From JAXHUH01 sp034211175 (GTDB lineage Bacteria > Actinomycetota > Acidimicrobiia > Acidimicrobiales > CAIXPF01): a stretch of 36,517 nucleotides of DNA. The notes beneath the pieces were generated by a model that worked only from the letters and a program-made list of their open reading frames with translations, was not told where the DNA came from and did no database searches. The position numbers and the translations under genes were made by a program. The stretch covers positions 1 to 36,517 of the forward strand of contig JAXHUH010000047.1 of assembly GCA_034211175.1 (NCBI GenBank). Reading direction: 5' to 3'. Positions 14,313 through 22,472 of the stretch are shown in pieces. The number at the start of each line of letters is the position of its first letter. The first letter of the stretch is position 1.

Positions 14313-16064
14313 ATGACCGATCGGCTGGAGGCGCGGATCTCTCGTTCGGTGGTCCAGGAGCTGGCCGACGCACGTGCGCTGCTGCGCGGCGCGACCTACG
14401 AGAGCGACGGCAAGGTCGAGATCGAACGGTCGTCCGCCGATCGGTGCGTCGCGACGGTCCACGGTGTGCTGCCGTACCGGGTCGAGCTGTGGATCGACCT
14501 CGACGAGCTCACGTGGACCTGCACGTGCCCGGCCGGTGCCGGCGCGGTGTTCTGCGAGCACTGCGTGGCCACCGCCCTGGCCGTGAAGCCACAGGTCCAC
14601 GGCGCGGAACTCTCGCCCGACGGTGACTCGGCGGCCGAGGGCGGCGCCGACGTCGAGGTGCTGCGGGACCACGTCGCCGGCATGGCCCGCCGCCAGCTCG
14701 TCGAGATCGTGCTCGAGCAGGCGGCGCACGACCCGCGCCTGCTCGCCCGCCTCGAGATCGCGGCCGGGACCGCGGGTGACCACCACCCCGTCGACCTCGA
14801 CGAGTGGCGTCGGAGGCTGGACGCCGCGTTCGACGGCGAGGGTGTGCTGGACGAGAGCGACGAGCTCTCGGTCCTCTCCTGGGTGAACAACCTCCACGCC
14901 GCGATCGCCGCGCTCGAGGACCTCCTGGCCGCCGGGCACGCCGACGAGGTCGTCGAGCTCGCGGAGCACGCGTTCCGCCTCGACGACGAGGCGCTCCGCT
15001 TCGTCGACGACTCCGACGGCTGGCTGAGCGAGCTCGCGGTGCGGATCCGCGACCTCCACCTCGCGGCGTGCGCCGAGAGCTCGGTCGACCCCGAGGACCT
15101 CGCCGCCCGGCTCGTCGATCTCGAGCTGAACGCGGAGCTCGACACGTTCCGGCGTTCGGCGGCGACCTACGCCCGTGTCCTCGGCGACGAGGGGCTGGTG
15201 GCGTTCCGGACCCTCGTCGAGCCCCGGCGGGCCGAGGTCGGCCCGCCCGAGGGCTATGCCGTCGAGGGCTACGGGCTCCAGGAGGCGATGACCGGATGGG
15301 CGCTCGCCGCCGGTGACGTCGACACGTTCGTCGAGGTGAAGCGCGGGGTGCTCGACGCCCCGGAGGACTACCGGGAGGTCGCCGAGGCCCTCGCGGTGGC
15401 CGGGCGGTCGCGTGAGGCGCTGGAGTGGGCGTCCCAGGGCATCGAGGCGTTCCCCGACCGCCAGTGGCAGCTCGGCGCCCTACGGGAGCTGGCCGCCGCC
15501 CTCCGCCATCAGCTCGGCGACCAGGACGAGGCGGTCGAGGTCTTCTGGGCCGGCTTCGCGGCGAGCCCGTCGATGGAGACCTACGAGCGCCTGCTCCGCG
15601 AGGCCGAGCTGACCGACGCCGCGGACGAGTGGTGTCAGCGGGCGCTGCAGTTGCTCCGCGGCCGGCTCGAGGACCCCGACGAGGTCGGCGAGTGGACGGT
15701 CGAGCACCGGCTCGCCGCATCCCTGCTCGTCGAGGTGCTCCTGGCGAACGGGGACGCGGAGGAGGCGTGGGACGTCGCCACCGAGCAGGGGTGCGACGAC
15801 CGCCTGTGGCTCGAGCTCGCCCGCGCCCGCGAGGACGCCGCGCCGCTCGAGGCCATCTCCGTCTACGAGCGGGAGATCGCCGCCCGCATCGGGCGGCGCA
15901 ACGCGGGGAGCTACCAGACGGCGGTCGAGCTCCTCGGGCGCATCCACGCGCTGGCCGGGAGGGCCGGCGAGCCGGAGCGGTTCGACCGCATCGTGGCCCA
16001 CCTGCGCTCGGAGCACTCGCGCAAGCGCAACCTCATGGCGCTGCTCGCCAGCAACGGTTGGTGA
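14313..16064 (+). CDS. SWIM zinc-finger protein with helical repeat region
   Basis: 583 residues, cytoplasmic. The SWIM zinc finger CxCx8CxH is complete: C70, C72, C81, H83 (WTCTCPAGAGAVFCEHCVA). Before it, residues 25-66 form the small sheet that precedes the finger. After residue 130 the chain is a long array of helix pairs similar to TPR-type repeats (for example EALEWASQGIEAFPDRQWQ and EAWDVATEQGCDDRLWLELA). The C-terminal NLMALLASNGW is characteristic of DUF6880-like SWIM proteins. SWIM proteins bind nucleic acid or protein partners, often near SWI2/SNF2 helicases, but no helicase is adjacent. ATG 14313 is fixed by a TAGGGT box 7 nt upstream. The stop overlaps a small minus-strand gene by 32 bp. 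Confidence 0.88.
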   Translation: MTDRLEARISRSVVQELADARALLRGATYESDGKVEIERSSADRCVATVHGVLPYRVELWIDLDELTWTCTCPAGAGAVFCEHCVATALAVKPQVHGAELSPDGDSAAEGGADVEVLRDHVAGMARRQLVEIVLEQAAHDPRLLARLEIAAGTAGDHHPVDLDEWRRRLDAAFDGEGVLDESDELSVLSWVNNLHAAIAALEDLLAAGHADEVVELAEHAFRLDDEALRFVDDSDGWLSELAVRIRDLHLAACAESSVDPEDLAARLVDLELNAELDTFRRSAATYARVLGDEGLVAFRTLVEPRRAEVGPPEGYAVEGYGLQEAMTGWALAAGDVDTFVEVKRGVLDAPEDYREVAEALAVAGRSREALEWASQGIEAFPDRQWQLGALRELAAALRHQLGDQDEAVEVFWAGFAASPSMETYERLLREAELTDAADEWCQRALQLLRGRLEDPDEVGEWTVEHRLAASLLVEVLLANGDAEEAWDVATEQGCDDRLWLELARAREDAAPLEAISVYEREIAARIGRRNAGSYQTAVELLGRIHALAGRAGEPERFDRIVAHLRSEHSRKRNLMALLASNGW

Positions 16065-16374
16065 GCGGCTCGCCGGATCGGCGCCGCAGCCCGAGCTCGA
16101 CGCGGGCCGGCCCGGCGTCGGTGGCGACGCACGACCGGCTCAGCTCGACCAGCTCGGCCCACGGCGTGCCGTCGAGGTGCACCCGGACGCGGGCGACGAG
16201 TGCCCCGTCGGCCAGGTCGTCGAGGACGACGAGCCGTCGCTCCCGCCCGTCCGCCGCCGTGGCCCGCGCCGCCTCGACGGCATCGTCGAACCAGCCCTCG
16301 GCCGACCGGCCGCCGGGCGCACGCCACGGCGGTCGGTCCTCGGTCAGCGGCTGCACACGCCCTTGCGGTTCCAC
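16033..16374 (-). CDS. Short gene matching only the C-terminal domain of its neighbour; possible remnant
   Basis: 113 residues, GTG start. The body EGWFDDAVEAARATAADGR … LVARVRVHLDGTPWAELVE … ARVELGLRRRSGE aligns with the end of the gene at 16470-17345 (PTWLADAIEVGRATAADGR … AAEAEVRATLDELPTG … TGIELRFTRRD). Codon third positions are almost all G or C, so it has been under coding selection. The N-terminal 170 residues of the neighbour are absent. It may be a shortened duplicate, a stand-alone domain, or a decaying copy. A 15-bp hairpin stands between the two copies. The 3' end overlaps the SWIM gene by 32 bp. Function unknown. Confidence 0.55.
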   Translation of the reverse strand: MEPQGRVQPLTEDRPPWRAPGGRSAEGWFDDAVEAARATAADGRERRLVVLDDLADGALVARVRVHLDGTPWAELVELSRSCVATDAGPARVELGLRRRSGEPLTNRCWRAAP

Positions 16375-16417
16375 CTCACATGGATCGGCAGATCGCGCCG
16401 CGGAATGACCACCAAGT

Positions 16418-16453
16418 GACCACAGGCTCACCGCGAGTGGTGAGCCTGTGGTC
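16418..16453. terminator. Strong hairpin, 15-bp perfect stem
   Basis: 16418-16432 pairs perfectly with 16439-16453 around GCGAGT. It is the longest stem in the window, placed 17 nt after the stop of the minus-strand gene ending at 16470 and before the start of the short homologous gene. The minus-strand flank ACTTGGTGG has only weak T content. Confidence 0.7.
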
Positions 16454-16469
16454 GATCGGCCGTGGTCGC

Positions 16470-17345
16470 CTACCGCTCGCGGGACCCGAACGGGTGCGGT
16501 TGGCGCTGGTCGCGTCGCGTGAACCGCAGCTCGATGCCGGTGTGCTTGCCGGAGCGGGTGAGGGCGCGGCTCGCGAACGAGCAACGCCAGCACCACACCT
16601 CGACCATCGGCCCGGTCGGCAGCTCGTCGAGCGTCGCCCGCACCTCGGCCTCCGCGGCCCGGGCCTGGGGCTTGGTCAGCAGCGGGACGTCGAGTGCCCG
16701 CACACGGCCGTCGGCCGCGGTGGCCCGCCCGACCTCGATGGCGTCCGCGAGCCACGTCGGGGGCAGTGCCGGGGCACCGTCGTGGGAGACCGCGGGCTCG
16801 TCGTCGGTGTCGACCAGCTGCTCCTCACGGAGGCAGGCGATCACCTCGTCGATGCGGTCCGCCTCGGTGGGATGGGTGACCGCGGTGGCCCGCAGCAGCT
16901 CGTCGAGGTGGTACCAGCTCAGGCCCCGGCGCATCGTGCCGACCCCGGCCCGCTGGCCCGGCGTCGTCTCGGAGCCCAGGAGGACGAGGTCGTACGCCGT
17001 GTCGCCCCGCAGTCGCTGCTTGGCGCCGTCCGCCGCCGGCGTGCCGTTGCGCCGGGGCGCGACGGCGTACCGGACCAGCCGGTCCGGCCAGCGGATGACG
17101 ATGCCGTGGGCCCGTGCCCGGGGCGCGTCCGGTCGCATCTCCGGGCCCGGTTCCCACGTCAGCTCCGGCTGGCCGGGGAACGCGTGGAGGTACAGCCGTC
17201 GGTCGATGCGACGCAGGAGCGCCGCGCCCCCGCTCGACACCGGTGCGGCCCGGTCGCCCTCGGGCAGCTCGCCGGTGGTGAGCAGGTTCGCGAGCAGGAG
17301 CAGCGCTCGTTCGCCGCCGGCCGTCTCGGCCCGCTCGTTGCTCAT
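16470..17345 (-). CDS. Unknown protein, 291 residues, C-terminal domain duplicated downstream
   Basis: Start chosen at ATG 17345 (MSNERAETAGG), because upstream of this the frame is a reading shadow of the gene on the other strand. No family is recognised. Visible pieces: an N-terminal helical part (ERALLLLANLLTTGEL), a basic middle region with RRIDRRLYLHAFPGQPELTW and YAVAPRRNGTP, a HTH-length helical section (LSWYHLDELLRATAVTHPTEADRIDEVIACL), and the C-terminal domain shared with the gene at 16033, which here also contains the cysteine motif CWRCS. No signal peptide. The upstream gap holds an AT-rich patch (GTCAGATATGGG) that may be its promoter. DNA- or protein-binding roles are possible, with no firm evidence. 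Confidence 0.7.
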   Translation of the reverse strand: MSNERAETAGGERALLLLANLLTTGELPEGDRAAPVSSGGAALLRRIDRRLYLHAFPGQPELTWEPGPEMRPDAPRARAHGIVIRWPDRLVRYAVAPRRNGTPAADGAKQRLRGDTAYDLVLLGSETTPGQRAGVGTMRRGLSWYHLDELLRATAVTHPTEADRIDEVIACLREEQLVDTDDEPAVSHDGAPALPPTWLADAIEVGRATAADGRVRALDVPLLTKPQARAAEAEVRATLDELPTGPMVEVWCWRCSFASRALTRSGKHTGIELRFTRRDQRQPHPFGSRER

Positions 17346-17739
17346 GGTGGAGATCACCGTTTTCTGTCGGCACACAGCCCATATCTGACAGGGTGATGAC
17401 CCGATTTTTCCATGACGGGTGCGCGACGTTGTCGTTTCAGTCCTGCTCATCGCCGCGCGGACGTACGAGAAAATCTCGGTCGGCGCCGTCCGGTGGGCCG
17501 TGCCGTCGGGCCGCTCGCGTCCGGCCGCGGATCGTGACGCGAGGTCAGGTCCGCCGAGCTCGGCGCGACCGTGCAGGTCCGTCACGGTTCGGGTGCGTCG
17601 GGCGCCGCGCCGGGGCGCGATCCGCTCCGGTGCCGGGCGCGCGGGCGCGCCCGAACGCCGCCATCGTGGGAGCCGTGGCCGACGGGAGTCGGCGTCGGGG
17701 CGCGCGGCGGGCGGCGCGCCGCTGCCAGGAGGGAGAGCA
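17346..17739. other. 394-nt non-coding gap between divergent genes
   Basis: No credible gene. The first 75 nt are the most AT-rich stretch here (ATATCTGACAGG, GATTTTTCCATG) and likely hold the promoter of the minus-strand gene. A perfect 13-bp palindrome, CGAGA-AAA-TCTCG, is at 17466-17478 and may be an operator. The rest is GC-rich leader for the secreted protein at 17740. An open frame from 17393 reaching 17743 has unusual composition and no start signal. Confidence 0.6.
17466..17478. promoter_or_regulatory. 13-bp palindrome CGAGAAAATCTCG
   Basis: Perfect arms CGAGA and TCTCG around AAA, in an otherwise GC-rich leader 262 nt upstream of the secreted-protein gene and 121 nt upstream of the divergent gene. 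Possible repressor site; no cognate regulator is obvious. Confidence 0.3.
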
Positions 17740-18828
17740 ATGATCCGTTCGCTTCGCCGGCCCGCGGTGGCCGCGCTGTTGGTCGGTGCCGCCACGATCG
17801 GCGCCGTCGCCCTGCGCCCGCCGATCGGTGACGCCCGACCGCTGGAACAGGTCGACGACGCCGGGGGCCCCGTCACCACGGAGCCCGCGCCCGAGGGGAA
17901 CGTCGAGACCGCGCACCACCGCGACCCCGTGGCGGGCCTCGTCGCACCCCGTCCCGTACCGGTGGAGGGTGTCGTGGCCACGGCCGAGGACAACACCGTG
18001 CTCGTGCTGTACCGCGCCGGTGAGGACGCGTGCGAGGGGCTGCACGGTGTCGACGTGGACGAGCGCGCCGGGTCGGTGGTGCTCGCGGTGTCGGTGGGCT
18101 CGGTGCCCGACGCCGCGTCGTGTGAGGGCCCCGGGGCCCTGTACGCGACCACGGTCGTGCTGGACGCGCCGCTCGACGAGCGCGTCGTGGTCGACGCGGC
18201 GCTCGCCACGGCCACCGACGAGCCCGCCATCGCCGACGAGCCCGCCATCCCCGACGACCCGGACGTTGCGCCCGAGCCCCGGCCCGAGACCGCGCCCGGC
18301 TCGGTGGAGGAGGTGGCGTGGGACTTCGTCGAGGCGTGGCGCTCGGGCGACGCCGCCGCGCTGGCCCGGGCGGGGACCGCGGGCGCGGTCGACGACGCCC
18401 TCGAGGCGGCCGCGCCGGCGGGCGCCAAGGTCGGCTGGTTCCACTCGCGCTGCGAGCCGTCCGGGTCCCGCACCTACTGCACGTGGGTGCGACCCGGCGA
18501 GCGGCTCCAGCTCGTGGTGGGCGCGGGCCCGATCGTCGAGGAGCTCTCGGTGGCGATCCTCGAGCCCGCGGGCACGGCCCGCCAGCTGTTCTTCTCGTGG
18601 GTCGCCGGTGCGCCCGACGCGGTCGCCGCGCTCGCCACCGGGGAGGCGGCCGCGCAGGCCGCCGCCCTCGCCGACGAGACGATCTGGGCGTGGCAGTACC
18701 GCAACTGCGAGGGCTCGTCGGCCACGGTCACCTGCACCTGGCGGACGACCACGCGGGAGCTGACGATCGCCGTGGAGCCCGCCGACGGCCACCACGTCGT
18801 CACCGCCGTGGCGGTGACCGGTCGCTGA
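17740..18828 (+). CDS. Secreted cysteine-pair repeat protein, family paralog 2
   Basis: 362 residues. The hydrophobic N-terminus (residues 7-27) is a signal peptide or anchor. The layout copies the protein at 10918: a first domain with a Cys pair (DACEGLHGVDVDERAG … ASCEGPG), a Pro/Asp/Glu linker (DEPAIADEPAIPDDPD), then two repeats with the core C-x8-C-T-W (SRCEPSGSRTYCTW, NCEGSSATVTCTW). Each repeat is preceded by a VEAWRSGDAAALARAG/SWVAGAPDAVAALATG helix. The long Pro tail of the paralog is missing. Six cysteines in matching positions suggest three conserved disulfides. ATG 17740 has the strong ribosome site AGGAGGGAGAG. No known family is recognised; extracellular binding is a reasonable guess only. 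Confidence 0.8.
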   Translation: MIRSLRRPAVAALLVGAATIGAVALRPPIGDARPLEQVDDAGGPVTTEPAPEGNVETAHHRDPVAGLVAPRPVPVEGVVATAEDNTVLVLYRAGEDACEGLHGVDVDERAGSVVLAVSVGSVPDAASCEGPGALYATTVVLDAPLDERVVVDAALATATDEPAIADEPAIPDDPDVAPEPRPETAPGSVEEVAWDFVEAWRSGDAAALARAGTAGAVDDALEAAAPAGAKVGWFHSRCEPSGSRTYCTWVRPGERLQLVVGAGPIVEELSVAILEPAGTARQLFFSWVAGAPDAVAALATGEAAAQAAALADETIWAWQYRNCEGSSATVTCTWRTTTRELTIAVEPADGHHVVTAVAVTGR

Positions 18829-18829
18829 T

Positions 18830-18848
18830 CCGGCCGGGTCGCGGCCGG
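18830..18848. terminator. Hairpin between convergent genes
   Basis: CCGGCC (18830-18835) pairs with GGCCGG (18843-18848) around a 7-nt loop. It lies directly after the stop of the secreted protein and 14 nt before the stop of the convergent gene. Nearly the same element follows the GGDEF/EAL gene at 28231. Confidence 0.4.
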
Positions 18849-18861
18849 CCGGGCCGTTGGC

Positions 18862-19269
18862 TCAGCGCCGGCCGCGACGGGGGACCCACGAGCGGCGGCG
18901 GCTCGGCGCCGCCGGCGCGGTCGTGGCGTACTCGAGGCGGTCGTCGAGGGGCACCGCGGAGGTGTCCTCGACCACGAACGTCGTCGTGCCCTCGGGGAGG
19001 GGGAGACGGCGAACGAGCGGCATCGACGCGGCGTCGTGGACGACGGTGATCGACTGCACCACGTCGTAGCCGGTCGCCCGGTGGCGCTCGGTCCACGTCT
19101 CGTGGGACCCGACGGTCGTGCTCGGGGCCCCGCGCTCGGCGCGGATCGTCCCCGCGGCGTCGACCGGGGAGCAGTCGAGCGCGTACACGTTGCACATCCC
19201 GCCGCCCTCGTGCTCGAACGCATAGGACATGCGGTGGACGTGGTGCGCCCCGGGAAACAGCTCCCGCAT
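18862..19269 (-). CDS. Small protein of an unnamed family (paralog A of LAL cluster)
   Basis: 135 residues, no signal peptide. ATG 19269 has GGGGAGAAA upstream. It shares a pattern with the protein at 23594-24091: an opening MRELFPGAHHVHRMSYAF (there MERPTEMFPDARRLGW), a central acidic/aromatic stretch, and the strongest shared piece VVQSITVVHDAASMPLVRRLPLPEG-TTTFVVED against VEFVTVVVDPSSMPLVRRYALPRG-AATFVLSG (core SMPLVRR..LP.G..TFV). The C-terminal 25 residues are basic (PSRRRSWVPRRGRR) and may bind nucleic acid or membrane. No known family. It lies divergent to the LAL regulator and its predicted promoter carries the palindrome also found before paralog B, so both are likely switched by the same factor. 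Confidence 0.75.
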   Translation of the reverse strand: MRELFPGAHHVHRMSYAFEHEGGGMCNVYALDCSPVDAAGTIRAERGAPSTTVGSHETWTERHRATGYDVVQSITVVHDAASMPLVRRLPLPEGTTTFVVEDTSAVPLDDRLEYATTAPAAPSRRRSWVPRRGRR

Positions 19270-19593
19270 CGTTTCTCCCCGATCCTCGTGTGGTGCCCGC
19301 CGGGCGGGCATGTCGTGGTCGCCAGTGACGGTACGGACCGGGGCCCCCGCACGGATCGGGGACATCCCCGTGGGGAGCCCGGGCCGCCGTGCGGCCGGGC
19401 CGTCGCCTCCGGCCCGGAATGTCTGACGTTCGTTCGTGTATTCGTCGCGGGTCCGGGATGCTCCGATCTCTCCGGGCGCGTGCCGCGCGCGGGCGTGCAC
19501 CCGGAGATGACGCGGTGGCCCTTCGACGGGCCCCGGCGGAGACGAGACGAACCGACCGCTGGCGTTGCGGGGTCCGGGGGAGGGAACCCACAC
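19270..19593. other. 324-nt divergent control region of the LAL cluster
   Basis: No gene. It contains the minus-strand promoter and palindrome for paralog A (19328-19369). Toward the plus strand it has TGACGT…TATTCG around 19425-19445 as a possible promoter for the regulator, then a long GC-rich leader ending in GGGGGAGGGA before GTG 19594. Confidence 0.6.
19328..19369 (-). promoter_or_regulatory. Activator-type promoter of paralog A: GGGGATGTCCCC, 24 nt, TACCGT
   Basis: On the minus strand GGGGATGTCCCC (19358-19369) is followed after 24 nt by TACCGT-CAC (19328-19333). With transcription starting about 7 nt later, the palindrome centre is near -42. No -35 box is seen, which is expected at an activator-dependent promoter. 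The same arrangement precedes paralog B. Confidence 0.6.
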
Positions 19594-22413
19594 GTGGAGT
19601 CGTTGATCGAGCGGAGCGACGAGCTCCGTCAGCTCGAGGGTGTGCTGCGCGCGTCCGCGAGCGGTCGTGGCGTGCTCGTGGCGGTGTCCGGCGAGGCCGG
19701 CATCGGCAAGAGCCGCCTGATCGGCGAGCTGTGCGCACGTGCCCGCGAGTCCGGGTTCCTCATCATGACGGGCTCGTGCTGGCCCGACGGCGGCAGCACG
19801 CCGTTCGGCCCGTGGGTCGATGCGCTGGCCGGCTCGGGACCGACCGACCTGCGCGAGGTCGCGGACCTGCTCCGCCAGGACGTCGGCAGCGGCGCCTCGA
19901 CCAGTGGGTCGGTCGCCGGCCTGCTCGACGTGGTCGACGGTGTCGTCGCCCGGGCGGCCGAGGCCCATCCGCTGCTGGTGTGCATCGAGGACATCCACTG
20001 GGCCGATCCGTCGTCGCTGCGGTTGGCGTCGTTCCTCGCCCGCGCCGTCGCGCGCCGCCCGATGGTCCTCGTGCTGACCTACCGCACCGAGGCGGCGGTC
20101 GGCTCCCCGGTCGCATCGCAGATCCTCGAGCTGTGCGGGCGGCCCGAGGCCACCCGGATCGACCTCGGCGGTCTCTCCGTCGAGGGCCTCCGCTCGATGA
20201 TCGAGCTCGTCGCCCCCTCGTTCGGTGGTGACGCCCCCCGCCTGGCCGCGCACACGGGCGGCAACCCGTTCTTCGTGCTCGAGACCCTGCGCCTCGTGGA
20301 GGGCGCGTTCGGCGCCGCGGGTGACCTCCCCCTGCCCCGGACGGTCGCCGACACCATCGAGCGCCGCCTGGGATGGTTGGAGCCCGACGATCGGCGGATC
20401 CTCGAGGCGGTCGCGGTGCTCGGCAACCACGCCGACCGGGACGTCGTCGCGGACATGATCGGCGGTCCCGTCCCCGACGCCGCGATCGCCCGCCTGGTCG
20501 CGGTGCGCATCCTCCGTGCGCCGCACGAGGAGGTCTATCGCTTCGAGCACGACCTCACCCGGCACGTGGTCGTCGACTCGATCGAGCCGGACCGCCGCGC
20601 CGCGCTGCACCGGCAGGCGTCCCGGGTCCTCGCCCGTCATCGGGACGCGGGCGCGGCGATCTCCGCCGCCGCGGTCGCGCAGCACCGCATCGACAGCGGG
20701 GCCCCGCCCGACGAGGCGCTGGTCGAGCTGCTGTCGGAGGCGGCGCGCGCCGCGTTCGCGACCTGCGGGTACGAGGAGGCCGCCACCCAGCACCGGTTGG
20801 TGATCGACCTCGCGACCCGCGAGGACGCGCTCCACCACCACATCGGACCGGCACTCGTCGGCGCCGCGGAGTCGCTCAAGCGCCTCGGCCGGCGGGACGA
20901 GGCCCGCCGCCTCACCGAGCGGGTCCTGCGCCTGGCCCGGCGCAACGGCGACCACGACCTGCTCGCCGAGGGCGCGATCCTCGCGTTCGAGTCGCACACC
21001 ACCGTCGACGCGGGCCAGCTCCAGCTGCTGGAGGAGGCCGCCGCGGTGCGGCCGCCCTCGGAGGACGCGACGACCGTCCACCTGCTCGGCGCGCTGTCGA
21101 GCGCGGTCTACTACGAGGACCGCGCCCGCGCGATCGACCTCGCGGCGCAGGGTCTCGACATCGCCCGGCGCCTCGACGACGACGTCAGCCTCGTGCTCGC
21201 CCTCCAGTACCGGAACTTCTCCATCTGGGGGGCCGACGAGCTCGACGAGCTCGAGGCGAACGGCCGCACGATGGTCGATCTCGGCCGGCGCACCCGGCAC
21301 CCGACCTACCAGGCGTTCGGCTACCACGCCCTGTTGTCCGCGGCCGCCATGCGCGGCGACTTCCGGACGATGGACACGATGCTCGCGTCGCTCACCGACG
21401 TCGCCGACCTGACCGGCGAACCCCGTCACCGCAGCTTCGCCGCCCAGTTCGCGGCGATGTCGGCAGTGGTGCGGGGCGAGCTCGACATCGCGGCGGCGTC
21501 GATCGACCGGGCCACCAAGCTCGCCGGCGAGGCCGCGGACGCGCTCGCGCTCGACGGTGCGCTGTCGGGCACGTTCCTGCTGTCGTGGCTCCGCGGTGAG
21601 CTCGACCTCGTCGAGAGCGAGGTGATCGAGCAGGCCGACAACAACCCGCTGATGCGGGCGTGGCAGGTCGGGCTGCTGTTCACGAGCGCCCGCGTCGGCC
21701 ACGAGGAGAAGATCCGCGATCCGTTCGAGCAGCTGGCCGCCGCGGACTTCGCCGACTTCGACCGCAACGCCATGTGGCTGGGCCAGATGGCGATGCTGAC
21801 CAAGCCCGCGGCGCTGCTCGGCGACCGCCGGCGGGGCCGCATCCTCCACGAGCTGCTGGTCCCGTACGCCGACACCTTCCCGGTGGTTGGCCACAGCGTG
21901 TCGCTCGGCTCCGCGTACCGGGCCCTGGCCGCCGCGTCGCTGGCCGCGGGCGAGCCGGTCCGCGCCGTCGAGGAGCTGCACGTCGCCGGCGAGCGCGACC
22001 GGGCCGCCGGCGCGCGCATGTGGCTGGCCCACGATCACGCGTTCCTCGCCCAGGTCGAGCTGGCCGCCGGCCACCTCGCGGAGGCGACCGAGGCCGCGGC
22101 CTCGGCGCTGGACCTGGCCCGGCGCCTGGGCCTGCGGCGCCTCGTCGGCGAGGTCGAGGAGGTCCTCGAGCACGCGACGTCGTCGGTCGCCCTGCCGGCC
22201 GACCTGTCGGGCCGGGAGGTCGAGGTGCTGCGTGCGCTCGCCGGCGGCGCCACCAACCGCGAGATCGGTGATGCGCTCTACATCAGCGTCAAGACGGTGG
22301 AGCGCCACCTGAGCAACGTGTACGCCAAGATCGGCGCGAAGAACCGCGTCGAGGCGGCGGCGTTTGCCCGACGCCACCGCCTCGACGCTACCGGCCCCCC
22401 GACCGGCGGCTGA
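19594..22413 (+). CDS. LAL-type LuxR-family transcriptional regulator
   Basis: 939 residues, standard for large ATP-binding LuxR regulators. An N-terminal AAA/STAND ATPase has Walker A GEAGIGKS at 33-40 and Walker B LLVCIEDIHWAD at about 126-137. TPR-like helices fill about 350-860. The C-terminal LuxR helix-turn-helix (about 872-930) reads LSGREVEVLRALAGGATNREIGDAL and VKTVERHLSNVYAKIG, the canonical form. Such proteins bind ATP and an inducer and then activate promoters. GTG 19594 has GGGGGAGGGA 8 nt upstream. The divergent neighbour (18862) and two downstream minus-strand genes carry likely target sites. The inducer is unknown. Confidence 0.93.
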   Translation: MESLIERSDELRQLEGVLRASASGRGVLVAVSGEAGIGKSRLIGELCARARESGFLIMTGSCWPDGGSTPFGPWVDALAGSGPTDLREVADLLRQDVGSGASTSGSVAGLLDVVDGVVARAAEAHPLLVCIEDIHWADPSSLRLASFLARAVARRPMVLVLTYRTEAAVGSPVASQILELCGRPEATRIDLGGLSVEGLRSMIELVAPSFGGDAPRLAAHTGGNPFFVLETLRLVEGAFGAAGDLPLPRTVADTIERRLGWLEPDDRRILEAVAVLGNHADRDVVADMIGGPVPDAAIARLVAVRILRAPHEEVYRFEHDLTRHVVVDSIEPDRRAALHRQASRVLARHRDAGAAISAAAVAQHRIDSGAPPDEALVELLSEAARAAFATCGYEEAATQHRLVIDLATREDALHHHIGPALVGAAESLKRLGRRDEARRLTERVLRLARRNGDHDLLAEGAILAFESHTTVDAGQLQLLEEAAAVRPPSEDATTVHLLGALSSAVYYEDRARAIDLAAQGLDIARRLDDDVSLVLALQYRNFSIWGADELDELEANGRTMVDLGRRTRHPTYQAFGYHALLSAAAMRGDFRTMDTMLASLTDVADLTGEPRHRSFAAQFAAMSAVVRGELDIAAASIDRATKLAGEAADALALDGALSGTFLLSWLRGELDLVESEVIEQADNNPLMRAWQVGLLFTSARVGHEEKIRDPFEQLAAADFADFDRNAMWLGQMAMLTKPAALLGDRRRGRILHELLVPYADTFPVVGHSVSLGSAYRALAAASLAAGEPVRAVEELHVAGERDRAAGARMWLAHDHAFLAQVELAAGHLAEATEAAASALDLARRLGLRRLVGEVEEVLEHATSSVALPADLSGREVEVLRALAGGATNREIGDALYISVKTVERHLSNVYAKIGAKNRVEAAAFARRHRLDATGPPTGG

Positions 22414-22462
22414 CGGGACCGAGGAGCAGCAGTCCGCCCCCGCTGCGCTGCACTCGGTCCCG
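22414..22462. terminator. Hairpin between convergent genes, 10-bp outer stem
   Basis: CGGGACCGAG (22414-22423) pairs with CTCGGTCCCG (22453-22462). An inner GCAGC/GCTGC pairing adds stability. It fills the gap between the LAL regulator stop and the convergent gene's stop, so it can serve both. Confidence 0.6.
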
Positions 22463-22472
22463 GATCATCTGC

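Noticed and set aside
17393..17743. Plus-strand open frame in the long gap
   Set aside because: Unusual Arg/Ser composition, no ribosome site, overlaps the start of the secreted-protein gene in another frame.
17346..18473. Upstream extension of the minus-strand gene starting at 17345
   Set aside because: The Ser/Thr-rich extension is the complement of the secreted-protein gene and crosses the AT-rich promoter patch.
18862..22377. Minus-strand open frame of 1171 codons across the LAL gene
   Set aside because: Above about 19269 it is the antisense of a clear LAL regulator and has no recognisable domains; long shadow frames are common at this GC content. Only the last 135 codons are real.
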